From an uncultured Lachnospiraceae bacterium (GTDB taxonomy: Bacteria > Bacillota > Clostridia > Lachnospirales > Lachnospiraceae): a stretch of 64,000 nucleotides of DNA. The notes beneath the pieces were generated by a model, which ran no database searches, had not been told where the DNA came from, and was given only the letters and a program-made list of their open reading frames with translations. Below, piece by piece: positions 1-9,617 of the stretch (its first letter is position 1; every line of letters starts with the position of its first letter). A program made the position numbers and the translations under genes. The DNA lies in assembly GCA_910583605.1 (NCBI GenBank), contig CAJTXN010000001.1, positions 620,001-684,000 of the forward strand. The letters are read 5' to 3'.

Positions 1-1
1 A

Positions 2-2293
2 GAGACTTCCGATGAATACGAAGGCGTCATGGATTCCATCGAAGGCATTGATTCCTCCATCCGCTCCTGTATCGCAGATCAGCTGGAATGGAAGAAAACC
101 ATTGCAGAAACCAGCTATAACCGCTTGGTTTCCAAATATGAGGCTTTAGAAACCAAAAGCGGCAGCCGGACCGGAAAGATTGAGTACCTGGAGTCCATCG
201 GCGGTTTCGGTTCGAAATCCGACTACAATGCACTGATCCGTCTGAACGGGAAACAGATTCAAAACCTGTACGCACAAAATGCAGAACTGGAACAACTGCG
301 GAACAACTGCGATGCCGGTACGGATCTGTGGAAAGAATATACAAAAAATATTCAGGATAATAATTCATCTGTTCTGGATCTGACCCGGTCTACCGCAGAG
401 TATGCGGATACCCTCTATCATCTTCCGATCGAAAAAGCCGCGGCCAAAACGGAACGACTGCAGAAAGACTTTGAGTTGCTGGAAAAGAAAATGGAATACG
501 CCGATTCCTATGTATCCAAAAATAAATATCTGGATAAAGAAAACTCCAACGAATACGGACAGCTTACGGCTTACCGGGAAGCTTCGGCCGCCGCCGGAAA
601 ATCATTTTACGGTAAAAGATCCAATCTTCTGAAACAAATCGATTTCCAATCCCTGAACGGAAACGATATACGGATCCTGCGGCAATGTATAAATAACGGA
701 ACTGCCATTCCGGCATCCATAATCGCAAAAATGGACGCTTCTTCTGCAGCCCGGGCAAATAAGTATAACGCCTCATTAAAAGCCAAAAATGAAGCGGATC
801 TCAACTATGAATCCTACCGTTACGACTACATTAAAAATAAAAAAAGCCGCGGGGAGCAGAAACTGGAGCATATAAATAATCATTACGAAACGGAACTAAC
901 CAAGTGGACGGATGAGGCAACCCTTTATAACGCAAAAATCTCACTGAAAGAAAAGCTGGGAGTCACACAATCCCGGACCGATTACAACCGTCTGATCGCA
1001 AACAGCAAAAAACAGGAACATCTGCTGGAACATCAGCGTTCCGCCATTTATGCCCAGATTCAGAAAAATTTAACGTCCGGTGTATGGAGTTATGACAGTG
1101 AGGAATACAAAAAAGCAAAATCTGCACTGTACGGTATTGATGAAAACATTTTAAAAGCCAAAACCGACCAGCAGGAATGGAATAACGCCATCCGGTCGAT
1201 TCCTGTCAACACCATTGAAAAACTATCTTCCGTATTGAATCTTGTAAAATCCAGACTGGAAGGACTTATGGATCTGGCCGAGAAACATGGAAACACCGTT
1301 TCTCCTTCCGCATTAAAGAAACTGATCTACCAGTCGGTTTCAGTCGCAGATCAGGCCCGGGAATCCATCGAACTGTATACCGAAATGATAAATAAGAAAC
1401 TGACCGGCGGGGACTGGGCAAAACTGACAGAAAAACAGCTGGCCAAGGTCTGGAAGTATATCGAAGCCGGAGATATCAGCCGGTTAAAAAACTACTTTAC
1501 CTATACGCTGAACATAGACCCTGCCACTCTGGAAGAATTTTTCAGTGACATTGATAAGATCGCCGATGAGACCGATAAAAAATTTCAGGCGGAAATACAG
1601 GCAGAAGAATATCTGGACCGTTTTTTTGACCTTTATATCGACAAACTCAATAAAGTCAAAGAAAAACTAAATGAGATAAACGATGCCAGGCAGAAAGCGC
1701 TGGAGCTGGAAAAGCTGGAAGCCGGTCTGCAAAAAGCAAAAGATAACAAAACCATATCCATTTACCGGGAAGGCGTCGGTATGGTATATGAAGCCGACCA
1801 GGCCGCCATAAAAGAGGCGCAGGACAATCTGGATGACTTTTATTATGAACAGATGATTGATCATTTGGATAAGATTTCGGATATTCTGGAAGAATTAAAA
1901 GAAACGTTTAATATCTATACCGATAACGGAACCCTCAAAGCCGATTACGAAAGCATTATCGCCGACGCCTTAACTTCTGCAGCCGACTTATATGCCAAAG
2001 GATTACAATCCCTTGGCGGTAACTCCGGTTCCTTTGATTTATACAAAAATCTCATGCAGTCAGGCGGACTGCCTGAGATCCTGCTGGAACAAAATCTGGC
2101 GGATATGAAAAACAGAATGAAAGACAATATTTCTGCGGTTTCTTCCGCCTCCGGCAATAAAATAACAAATATATCCCTGAAACTGGATAATGTTTCTTTG
2201 CCAAACATTAAAAACGGTCAGGATGCAGAGAAATTTATCCAGGAATTAAAACGCATCAGTTTAGACGCGCAACAATTTGTAAATAAAAAATAA
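2..2293 (+). CDS. Phage tail tape measure protein, C-terminal part (5' end outside window)
   Basis: The frame is already open at base 2, with no stop upstream of the first ATG (base 29), so the N-terminus lies outside the window. The visible ~760 residues are almost entirely charged helix and coiled coil. At least two diverged copies of a long unit can be seen, each with an S/R-x-DYN-x-LI core followed by a KQ-rich helix and a G-x-x-W/EY segment (near residues 70-150 and 320-400). Near residue 580 there is an ARQKALELEKLEAGLQKAKD-like helix and a segment IYREGVGMVYEADQAAIKEA, which is typical of the C-terminal region of tape measure proteins in Firmicute siphophages. The tape measure sets tail length and sits in the tail lumen. 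Downstream order (small tail proteins, hub-like protein, fibre, amidase) supports the call. No transmembrane segment is visible in this portion. Confidence 0.75.
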   Translation, partial: ETSDEYEGVMDSIEGIDSSIRSCIADQLEWKKTIAETSYNRLVSKYEALETKSGSRTGKIEYLESIGGFGSKSDYNALIRLNGKQIQNLYAQNAELEQLRNNCDAGTDLWKEYTKNIQDNNSSVLDLTRSTAEYADTLYHLPIEKAAAKTERLQKDFELLEKKMEYADSYVSKNKYLDKENSNEYGQLTAYREASAAAGKSFYGKRSNLLKQIDFQSLNGNDIRILRQCINNGTAIPASIIAKMDASSAARANKYNASLKAKNEADLNYESYRYDYIKNKKSRGEQKLEHINNHYETELTKWTDEATLYNAKISLKEKLGVTQSRTDYNRLIANSKKQEHLLEHQRSAIYAQIQKNLTSGVWSYDSEEYKKAKSALYGIDENILKAKTDQQEWNNAIRSIPVNTIEKLSSVLNLVKSRLEGLMDLAEKHGNTVSPSALKKLIYQSVSVADQARESIELYTEMINKKLTGGDWAKLTEKQLAKVWKYIEAGDISRLKNYFTYTLNIDPATLEEFFSDIDKIADETDKKFQAEIQAEEYLDRFFDLYIDKLNKVKEKLNEINDARQKALELEKLEAGLQKAKDNKTISIYREGVGMVYEADQAAIKEAQDNLDDFYYEQMIDHLDKISDILEELKETFNIYTDNGTLKADYESIIADALTSAADLYAKGLQSLGGNSGSFDLYKNLMQSGGLPEILLEQNLADMKNRMKDNISAVSSASGNKITNISLKLDNVSLPNIKNGQDAEKFIQELKRISLDAQQFVNKK

Positions 2294-2347
2294 TACATCC
2301 CGGCTGTTCCTTCCCAAGGGAACAGCCTGTTTTTAGGAGGTCAGACT

Positions 2348-2629
2348 TTGAACAATATAAATATAAACCGGATCATACTGGAAGCCATTGATACTGTCAC
2401 GGAAAAAAAGATCAAACAAATGAATCTGCCGGACATCTATACCGGAACGATCGTCGATTCCTATACAGGCGGATATATCGTGTTATCTAACGGTACAAAA
2501 TCCAAAATACCGGATTCCTGTATCCGGACGACCGGTAGTCAGGTTCTTGTCTGCAGACTATCCGGCGGCAGTTCCTTTATCATCCATCCTTCTGCTGCTT
2601 TATCCCAACGATCGACCAAGGAGGCGTAA
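2348..2629 (+). CDS. Small phage tail-associated protein
   Basis: 93 residues from a TTG start, chosen because an AGGAGG site lies 6 nt upstream and no in-frame ATG fits. The body looks like a small beta-barrel: a TGTIVDSYTGGYIVLSNG stretch followed by more short beta strands. The family was not recognised. It lies between the tape measure and the tail genes in the same direction, 54 bp after the tape measure stop and 1 bp before the next start, so it is probably co-translated as a structural or assembly component. Function is inferred from position only. Confidence 0.6.
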   Translation: MNNININRIILEAIDTVTEKKIKQMNLPDIYTGTIVDSYTGGYIVLSNGTKSKIPDSCIRTTGSQVLVCRLSGGSSFIIHPSAALSQRSTKEA

Positions 2630-2630
2630 C

Positions 2631-3770
2631 ATGACAACCGTAAACGTAAAACCCGTGCTATCCCGTACAGCGGGATTCGATGCTTCAAACGAATATGCGA
2701 TTCATTATAAATGGGAGGGACCCTTTGCCATAACTTCCGCAATCCTCACTGTCTATCAGGACAATGCCGTCATTCAGACCATAGAACATAGCAGCATGCT
2801 CTGTTCCATTCCGATCCCGGCAGATACGTTAGTCAACGGAACCGAATATAAAATAACCGTAAAAGTTAAGAACAATACCTATGAAAGTCTGGAAAGTTCC
2901 GCGCAGGTCCTGTATTGCGATACCGCTCCGGAAGTTTCCATTGACGGAATCCTGTCTGTCATCGCTTCTTCCTGTGTCACCCTGAGTCTGAATTACCATC
3001 AGGCAGAAGCCGTACCGGTTCATTCCTTTCGCTTATCCGTCTGGGATGCTAACGGAACAAATCTGATCGACCGATCCGAAGAATTATATTCCCCCGATTC
3101 CGTCTATGTATTCGACGGATTAAAAGATAACGAAACCTATACCTTCCGATTATACGGAACCACCGTTCATCAGACTGCTTTTGAGTATTCTGTCAAGGCA
3201 TATGCCGATTTTATCCGTCCCGGAATCCGACAGGGCATCGAACTCAGCCAGTCGGATTCCGACGGAACCGTCAACATTGATGTAACGGTCATTCCTGTTT
3301 CCTATGAGGGCAATAACATATCATTTACGGATAACAACACGGCCGTAGATATCACCCGCCCGGGAGCTTCCGTAACCTATCAGGGCGGATTCAATATTAA
3401 AAATGATTTTACTCTGCAGACGGATTGCAGAGCTGTTTCCGAACATTGTAAATTACTGGAACTGACTGCCCCGGAAAATCCCGCAGCCAGAATCGAAATA
3501 CACAGCGCCGTAAAAAATAACTATGAATACCGTGAGGTTCCGAACGGAACCAAAGATTCCTATCAATACGGAACTTCCTGTTATATACGAACGGTACGGA
3601 GCCGGGAGTTTTATCTGATCTTAAAAGTCTTTCAGAATCCCTCCGGCGAGATCCTGTTATTGGAAAGCAACCATCTGGATGCAGATTCCATCCGTGATAA
3701 ACCGATCAACATATGGTTACAAAAGAAAAAAAATCTTTACGGAATAAAAATTGCAGAAAAGGAGGAATGA
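2631..3770 (+). CDS. Phage tail protein with fibronectin-III-like domains
   Basis: 379 residues. The start at 2631 is set by a GGAGG 5 nt upstream; the frame is open further upstream but overlaps the previous gene. The N-terminal half carries two repeats with the beta-sandwich look of fibronectin type III domains (GTEYKITVKVKNN near residue 80 and ETYTFRLYGTTVH near residue 170). The C-terminal half is beta-rich with few hydrophobic runs and no signal peptide, so it is an intracellular virion component. Such Ig-like modules are common on distal tail proteins of Gram-positive phages and may bind the cell surface. The exact family is not recognised. Confidence 0.6.
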   Translation: MTTVNVKPVLSRTAGFDASNEYAIHYKWEGPFAITSAILTVYQDNAVIQTIEHSSMLCSIPIPADTLVNGTEYKITVKVKNNTYESLESSAQVLYCDTAPEVSIDGILSVIASSCVTLSLNYHQAEAVPVHSFRLSVWDANGTNLIDRSEELYSPDSVYVFDGLKDNETYTFRLYGTTVHQTAFEYSVKAYADFIRPGIRQGIELSQSDSDGTVNIDVTVIPVSYEGNNISFTDNNTAVDITRPGASVTYQGGFNIKNDFTLQTDCRAVSEHCKLLELTAPENPAARIEIHSAVKNNYEYREVPNGTKDSYQYGTSCYIRTVRSREFYLILKVFQNPSGEILLLESNHLDADSIRDKPINIWLQKKKNLYGIKIAEKEE

Positions 3771-3776
3771 TATATC

Positions 3777-4694
3777 ATGCTGCTTGGCAATACCTATATG
3801 GGAAATCCACAGGAGATCAATGCAGCCGCACCTGTAATAAATATATCACAGATCACGCTGACCGGAGCGATCTTCGATACATTAAAATTATGCAGCGGCT
3901 CAGATTATGAATATACTCCGGCCATTTTGCCGGAATCGGACAACAATACCGTATTGTTGTCCAAATTTAACGGAACCCTGGCGACCAACGATATTGAATT
4001 TCAGATCGGAAAAACCAATTATTTTATTATTAAAAGACGGGAACAACGAGATTCTACAACAAAATTCTCGGTCATCGGAAAAGTTTCTTCCCGGGAAATT
4101 ATCTATGACGAATCCGCCAATACCTATCATTTTACCTTTTCGGACCGGACCCCGGGCTTTAGTACGGTCTATGAATACTCCGTGTGCGCGGTATCTGACA
4201 ATGTAGAAGGCGCTTCGTTTACAAAAACCATTTCATCCGGATTTAACGGACTGGTGCTTACCGGTCCTGACAGCGAAAACCGGGTCGTTACTTATGCCAC
4301 ACAACTGGAACCTTCCGCCACACAGCAGATCAATGTAAAGACAAACCTGATCACAACCCTTGGCAGTCCCTACCCTTTTTCCTTCAGCAGCAAATCTTCC
4401 AATTACCGCAGCGGAACCGCAAAGGGATTATTTCTTCCCGCTTCGGGCGATGTCTACGATCTGGAAACCGCCGGCCGCTATCAGGAGGACTTTATACGAT
4501 TTCTTTCCAACGGAAAAGCGAAACTGCTTAAAATGTTTGACGGCAGAAAATGGCTGGTAGTGATCCATGACAATATAGATATCGACTGTTCGGAACATGC
4601 TGATAAAGCAATCATATCCTTTAACTGGACGGAAATCGGCGACTCTGAGGATTATGATGCCCTGGCAGATCATGGTATCATTCCCACGGAATGA
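3777..4694 (+). CDS. Phage distal tail-type structural protein
   Basis: 305 residues, starting 16 nt after a GGAGG that overlaps the previous stop. The middle (residues ~75-155) has a fibronectin-like beta-sandwich pattern ending in TVYEYSVCAVSDN. The C-terminus contains KLLKMFDGRKWLVVIHDN, a pattern seen in Firmicute prophage proteins placed between the tape measure and the hub. No enzymatic motif is visible. It is probably part of the baseplate or distal tail; a receptor-binding role is possible but not shown. Confidence 0.55.
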   Translation: MLLGNTYMGNPQEINAAAPVINISQITLTGAIFDTLKLCSGSDYEYTPAILPESDNNTVLLSKFNGTLATNDIEFQIGKTNYFIIKRREQRDSTTKFSVIGKVSSREIIYDESANTYHFTFSDRTPGFSTVYEYSVCAVSDNVEGASFTKTISSGFNGLVLTGPDSENRVVTYATQLEPSATQQINVKTNLITTLGSPYPFSFSSKSSNYRSGTAKGLFLPASGDVYDLETAGRYQEDFIRFLSNGKAKLLKMFDGRKWLVVIHDNIDIDCSEHADKAIISFNWTEIGDSEDYDALADHGIIPTE

Positions 4695-4725
4695 ACAATC
4701 AAATGAAAGGAGAATGGGTATACAC

Positions 4726-6702
4726 ATGGAAATAACACAGTCTGATTTAAAAATATTAAAAAACCATCATAAAACCATTCTGGTAAAATGCTACCTCTAT
4801 CCAATGTTTTCCGATAAAGGAAAAACCACTCTCAATACAAACTATAAACCCATCGGAAATCTGGAAGGAGAAATCACGGGCGGCAGCTTCAATATGGATG
4901 CATCTTCCGATATCCGGCGAACCTTAAGTTTAAGCCTGTTTGTGAAAGATTCCTCTCTGGAAATCGGAGAGGATAAAAAAATATGGCTGGATAAATTGAT
5001 CGGTGTGCAGATTGGATTCGAGTACGGACCGCAGCAGATCCGCTGGTATCCTTTGGGAATATTCGTCTTAAAAAGTGCAAACTACAATTACAGTGAAGAA
5101 ACCAACGAATTATCCCTGGAATGCAGCGATCTGACCTGTCTGCTCAACGGGGAACGGGGTGGAATCGTCCGGGGCGCAAAATCTGTATTGATCGAATCCG
5201 GCGCTACCGTTACGCCTGCGGTCACCGACGCTATCCAGTCCGACCATGCAGGATTCCTTTTGACCCATGAGCATTACACTATGTGGAATGACGATATTCT
5301 GCTAGGATTTTCGGTGCATATTCCAAAAGGATCCAATCCATATCCTGTCAAAAATTCCCCTCCCGTCTATCTCAATGTAAATAATCTTGGATATCTGCCG
5401 CTGGTAGATTCCAAATTAAATCCCATCCGGTTGTATAAACTGGAAAATGATAAACCCTACAGCTTTAAATACGCAAAAAAAGTAACCGGTAATGAAGCAA
5501 AGGATTATTTCATATTCAATGAAATGAATACCATACAGGGGGCAATGGAAAGCTGTCTCCGGCAATTCGGCGGTATAACCGGATATAATATTGCAGCTAT
5601 CGGTTCCACTCAGACAAAAACCCCGGACAATCCTTATCCCTGCCTGATTCCCTACGACTTAAGTTTTGACTGCGGAGCATCTGCATATGAGATTATCACC
5701 ACCCTTAGAAATCTGTATAGCGGATATGACACCTATTTCGACGAAAACGGAATCTTTATCTGCGACGAAATTCCTAACGGCGCTGACGAAGACTGTTTGT
5801 TTGATGAAACCGTGCTGGAAGAACTGGTAATATCCGAGCAGGACAGCTATGATCTGACCGCCATCAAAAATATAACCGAAATCTGGGGAAAATCACTGGA
5901 AACCCAACATTACTGTCCGGCCCCCGTCTTAACCATAGATACTAAAAACCGGATATTAAAAATCGCATTATCAATCGAATATTATGCCACGGATGAACAG
6001 GGAAATAAGAATCAGCCATATACTTACATTCCCAATGAGTTAACCGGATTTACCTGTCCGGAAATCTCCGGTATATACAGCCGGACAACCATAAACTCTT
6101 ACCGTGTACAGATAAAGATCAATGATCTGGAATATATGGATCTCATTCAGGATTATACAAGCAAAACGCCGGTAACTGCCGCCGATCTGCTTGACAACAC
6201 CGGATACTGCTTTAAACCAAACTATGCTGATACAAATTCCATATGGCATGCCATATTCTACGGCGCTTTTGAGGTACATGCCGTAGATATCCTGCGCAAC
6301 ACGCCGCCTGCTTCCGATGAAATGGAAGCATACAGAAAACAATTTAATTGCAATGACATTCATATCACCCGGATTCCCGATGCCCGGTTTTCCGTGGAAA
6401 AATGCGGGGAACTTCATCGTTGTCTGTCGGGAGGCGAATATGAGAATATTTATACCGCCGACCTGGCAAGACAGCGGGCCGTCTATGAAAACTGGAAATC
6501 TGCAAGGTTTACGGACGGTCTGACCATTACGTCCATCCTGATACCATTTCTTGATGTGAACAGAAAAATCAAATATAAATCCAAACGGACAAAGGAGACG
6601 GATACCTATCTGATCAACAAGGTATCTTTTTCATTTTCCGATTTTACCACCACCATAGAAATGCGAAAATATTATCCTGACTACCCCGAACTAACCACCT
6701 AA
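4726..6702 (+). CDS. Phage baseplate hub-like / tail-associated protein
   Basis: 658 residues from the ATG at 4726. An in-frame ATG at 4714 lies only 1 nt from the AAGGAG site, so 4726 (13-nt spacing) is preferred although the spacing is long. The N-terminal ~160 residues contain GEITGGSFNMDASSDIRRT, a KIWLDKL-x-G-V-x-I segment, RWYPLGIFVL and LECSDLTCLLNGERGG. This set resembles the N-terminus of Firmicute prophage proteins that I associate with the DUF5048 type; the family number is from memory and should be checked. The fold is expected to be related to tail hub proteins. The C-terminal third ends with a strand-rich segment typical of hub proteins (KVSFSFSDFTTTIEMRKYYP). No lysozyme or protease motif is visible. 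Confidence 0.6.
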   Translation: MEITQSDLKILKNHHKTILVKCYLYPMFSDKGKTTLNTNYKPIGNLEGEITGGSFNMDASSDIRRTLSLSLFVKDSSLEIGEDKKIWLDKLIGVQIGFEYGPQQIRWYPLGIFVLKSANYNYSEETNELSLECSDLTCLLNGERGGIVRGAKSVLIESGATVTPAVTDAIQSDHAGFLLTHEHYTMWNDDILLGFSVHIPKGSNPYPVKNSPPVYLNVNNLGYLPLVDSKLNPIRLYKLENDKPYSFKYAKKVTGNEAKDYFIFNEMNTIQGAMESCLRQFGGITGYNIAAIGSTQTKTPDNPYPCLIPYDLSFDCGASAYEIITTLRNLYSGYDTYFDENGIFICDEIPNGADEDCLFDETVLEELVISEQDSYDLTAIKNITEIWGKSLETQHYCPAPVLTIDTKNRILKIALSIEYYATDEQGNKNQPYTYIPNELTGFTCPEISGIYSRTTINSYRVQIKINDLEYMDLIQDYTSKTPVTAADLLDNTGYCFKPNYADTNSIWHAIFYGAFEVHAVDILRNTPPASDEMEAYRKQFNCNDIHITRIPDARFSVEKCGELHRCLSGGEYENIYTADLARQRAVYENWKSARFTDGLTITSILIPFLDVNRKIKYKSKRTKETDTYLINKVSFSFSDFTTTIEMRKYYPDYPELTT

Positions 6703-6714
6703 GGAGGAATGACC

Positions 6715-8187
6715 ATGACTTTACCAAATGAAATAAAAGAATCATTATCTGCGGCTTTTGCAGACATCAGTACGGAAAACGTTGAAACCGTAAGAGCATA
6801 TAACCGCCTGATGGAGGCCGCCATAGAAAGCGGAAACTTTTCAGAAGTAAATTCCTACTGGAACGAAAATGAAAAAACATTAAGCGAGACCATATTGAGA
6901 GCTTCCACCGTTAATAATATCCAGAATGCCATTCTGGCTCTGGAAAATTATATTATAGAAGGAAAACAGACGGTTAAAACAGGCACGGCCCCACCGGAAG
7001 ATTTAAATAGCGGTGATATCTGGATACAGACGGATGAAAACCACCGGATAATTGCCGTTCATCAATGGAATGGTACCGGTTTTGAAGATTTTTTAATCAG
7101 ACATCCGGAAATCACCCTGAAAAACGACAGCACATCCGCTTCTTCCATGAATACCACAACATCCGAAGATTTTAGTTTTACCACGATCGATACTGTAACA
7201 AGGGATACATCCGGTCATGTTTTAAAAGTAAATATGAAAACCATTACCATACCAAAAAAGATTTATATGGGAGCTGCCGAATCTGCCAATAAATTTAAGC
7301 TGCTGGGTACCCTTAGCACCGATGGTGTCTTAAGCAACGGTAATCTGGCATCATATTCCTCATTCCCCAATGACTTATACTTTATTCCCGCTACCGGAAC
7401 CATCGTTGCCAGTCAGCTAAAAGGAAATGCGGAAACCGCTTCTAAAATATCAGTCAGTGAACTAAATCCTTCTTCTGCCAAAGCATTTTATCCTGCCATG
7501 GTATATAATTCCGTAGCAAACGGCAATTCTTTGTTATATGACAATAAAAATATCCATTACTCGGTCCTGACCGGTACAAGTACAAAAGCCGGTCAGGCCT
7601 ATCTTATTTTAGGAAATCCTGATCCTCTCGAAACCGAAGAAAATTCGTTCGGCGCTCTTCGGCTTTATGGACAAAATTCATATTATGTGACTATTTACGA
7701 CAGTCAGAATTCTTTAACTGCTAACCGTATCATTTCTATTCCGAATAAAAACGGAATCATGGCCGTAACATCTGATATAAAATGGGATACACTTGGATAC
7801 ACTCCGATCAATCCTACTTCCTGCCAGCGTATTACAAAATATTATAATGCCAGTGCAACTGCAAAACAGCAAAAACATGTTACGATCACATTCCCATGCA
7901 CCATCCAGGGAACCGTCTGTCATCCCAGAGATCTGATCCGCATAACCGCCTGCCGCAACACGTCGTCTTCTTCCGGAGTCGGAACCGCCATACTAAAAAG
8001 CGCAACCGTTTCCGGCTCTGCCAGCTTCGAACCCATGGGCGGAAACAGCCTGTCCATTGAAACCCATAAAACCTCCCAGGGAACCGATACCGCCACATTA
8101 CAATGTTATATCGATATTTACCCCTTTGGATTCTTATTTATAGAAGCCTCCGATGAATGTAGTGTAAAAATAGCAAACAGTTTTTAA
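6715..8187 (+). CDS. Phage tail fibre or baseplate upper protein
   Basis: 490 residues. The ATG at 6715 is 7 nt from GGAGG, whereas the in-frame ATG at 6709 is too close. The first ~80 residues are helical. Residues ~95-125 read GDIWIQTDENHRIIAVHQWN, the short strand motif found at the start of many phage fibres that take up a trimeric shaft. The rest is Ser/Thr/Asn-rich and beta-rich with no transmembrane segment. By position (after the hub, before the amidase) it is the best candidate for the host-binding protein of this phage or phage-like particle. No glycanase signature is visible. Confidence 0.6.
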   Translation: MTLPNEIKESLSAAFADISTENVETVRAYNRLMEAAIESGNFSEVNSYWNENEKTLSETILRASTVNNIQNAILALENYIIEGKQTVKTGTAPPEDLNSGDIWIQTDENHRIIAVHQWNGTGFEDFLIRHPEITLKNDSTSASSMNTTTSEDFSFTTIDTVTRDTSGHVLKVNMKTITIPKKIYMGAAESANKFKLLGTLSTDGVLSNGNLASYSSFPNDLYFIPATGTIVASQLKGNAETASKISVSELNPSSAKAFYPAMVYNSVANGNSLLYDNKNIHYSVLTGTSTKAGQAYLILGNPDPLETEENSFGALRLYGQNSYYVTIYDSQNSLTANRIISIPNKNGIMAVTSDIKWDTLGYTPINPTSCQRITKYYNASATAKQQKHVTITFPCTIQGTVCHPRDLIRITACRNTSSSSGVGTAILKSATVSGSASFEPMGGNSLSIETHKTSQGTDTATLQCYIDIYPFGFLFIEASDECSVKIANSF

Positions 8188-8220
8188 ACAGACGATAAAT
8201 CAGAGAAAGGAAGATTTCAG

Positions 8221-8511
8221 ATGAATATTAAATTAAATGAACACATGATCGATGCCATCAGTTGCAATTGTATCGGCAATCAATTGACGATCTATCAGAA
8301 TACAGTCTCTTATGATGAAATTCTGAAACACATCCGCCCGGTCAATGATATACGGATATTAAAATATGATGGTTCTGTCATTGAAAGTTATAAAAATATG
8401 GTATTAGACAACACAGAACATCCGGATAAAGATCAAACGGAAATGAATCTGACATTTATTTTAGCCGAATCTAACAATGAACCGGAATTAACTGAGGATA
8501 AAAATATCTGA
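8221..8511 (+). CDS. Small phage protein between fibre and amidase
   Basis: 96 residues, with an AAGGAAG site upstream of the ATG. It is acidic at the C-terminus and has one short beta-rich core (residues 15-65). No transmembrane segment is visible, so it is not a holin although it occupies the position where one is often found. Family not recognised. Confidence 0.55.
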   Translation: MNIKLNEHMIDAISCNCIGNQLTIYQNTVSYDEILKHIRPVNDIRILKYDGSVIESYKNMVLDNTEHPDKDQTEMNLTFILAESNNEPELTEDKNI

Positions 8512-8529
8512 CAAAGTATGGAGGTACAA

Positions 8530-9504
8530 ATGAGAATCAATATTCATGCCGGCCACAACCCCGACGGCAGAACCGCCTGCGGCGCCGTAAGCCTGCTCCG
8601 GGAAAGTACGGAAGCCCGTCTTGTAAAAGATAAGGTGATCACATATCTAAAAGAACTGGGACATACGGTTTACGACTGCACCGTAGATAACGGCAGCAGC
8701 CAGTATGACGTACTGGCCAAAATCGTCCGAAACTGCAATTCCCATACCGTTGACCTGGATATCAGCATACACTTTAATTCCGGCCGAAACGACACTGCCG
8801 GAGACGGCAGCAACGGCGGCACGGAAATATGGGTATACCGTCCGGACAGCACCGCATCCCATTACGCCGAAACCATTGCAAAAAACATATCCGCTCTCGG
8901 GTTCCGAAACCGCGGAATAAAAATAAGCAAAGACTTGTACGTCCTTGCCAATACCAGGGCAGAAGCCTTATTGATCGAATGTTGTTTTGTAGATGATAAA
9001 GACGATGTGAATCTATACAACGCCGACGATATGGCAAAAGCGATCGTAACCGGCATTACCGGCCAGAGCATATCCATTGGTCCTGCCGATTCCGTCCACC
9101 CCCCTGAAAAGCTTATCCCATGCGCAACCATTGAAGATTTTACAAAATGGCTGAATTCTTATCTGAAAATAGACCTTCCCATAGATGATATTTTTGATGA
9201 AAGCGATAAAAAAGCTGCAATTTCAGCCTTTCAGAAGATGGGCAGTATTCCCGTCACCGGTCGCTGGGATACAGGTTCCGGTAAACTGGCCAACCGAAGC
9301 GCCATGCATATCCGTCTCGGCAATAACGGAAATCTGGTCAAACTACTGCAGGGTATGCTGATTGTAAACGGAATCTATTTCGGTGAATTGCACGGAATCT
9401 TTGACTTAAACACAACCAATACAGTATTGCATTTTCAAAAATACTGGAATCTGAACCTCCACGGAATTGCAGGTACCCAGGTATGGAAAAAACTGTTGGG
9501 ATAA
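8530..9504 (+). CDS. Phage endolysin: N-acetylmuramoyl-L-alanine amidase (Amidase_3) with C-terminal peptidoglycan-binding domain
   Basis: 324 residues. The ATG at 8530 lies 5 nt after GGAGG; an upstream in-frame ATG at 8518 overlaps that site and is rejected. The N-terminal ~175 residues are a zinc amidase of the Amidase_3 family: H9 in INIHAGH, E25 or E28 in LLRESTEA, H81 in ISIHFNSG and the catalytic Glu E150 in ALLIECCFVDD. Residues ~200-324 hold a peptidoglycan-binding-like region with RLGNNGNLVKLLQGML near residue 262 and a second partial unit. It cleaves the bond between muramic acid and L-Ala to release phage. There is no signal peptide, so a holin would be expected, yet none is visible in the window. 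Confidence 0.88.
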   Translation: MRINIHAGHNPDGRTACGAVSLLRESTEARLVKDKVITYLKELGHTVYDCTVDNGSSQYDVLAKIVRNCNSHTVDLDISIHFNSGRNDTAGDGSNGGTEIWVYRPDSTASHYAETIAKNISALGFRNRGIKISKDLYVLANTRAEALLIECCFVDDKDDVNLYNADDMAKAIVTGITGQSISIGPADSVHPPEKLIPCATIEDFTKWLNSYLKIDLPIDDIFDESDKKAAISAFQKMGSIPVTGRWDTGSGKLANRSAMHIRLGNNGNLVKLLQGMLIVNGIYFGELHGIFDLNTTNTVLHFQKYWNLNLHGIAGTQVWKKLLG

Positions 9505-9516
9505 TCATAAAACCAT

Positions 9517-9574
9517 AAAAATGGGACTGTCACGGAAAAACAAATTTCTGTTTCTATGACAGTCCCATTTTTTT
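9517..9574. terminator. Strong bidirectional Rho-independent terminator
   Basis: A 16-bp perfect inverted repeat (AAAAATGGGACTGTCA at 9517-9532 against 9557-9572) with A-runs before and T-runs after. It can stop transcription from the phage cassette on the plus strand and from the polC operon on the minus strand. Confidence 0.9.
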
Positions 9575-9617
9575 ACGATATTCCATCAACAGTCAATTCC
9601 GGGAATCCCGAATCCGG

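Noticed and set aside
2547..2630. Upstream extension of the fibronectin-like phage gene
   Set aside because: It overlaps the previous gene in another frame and has no ribosome site; the ATG at 2631 has GGAGG.
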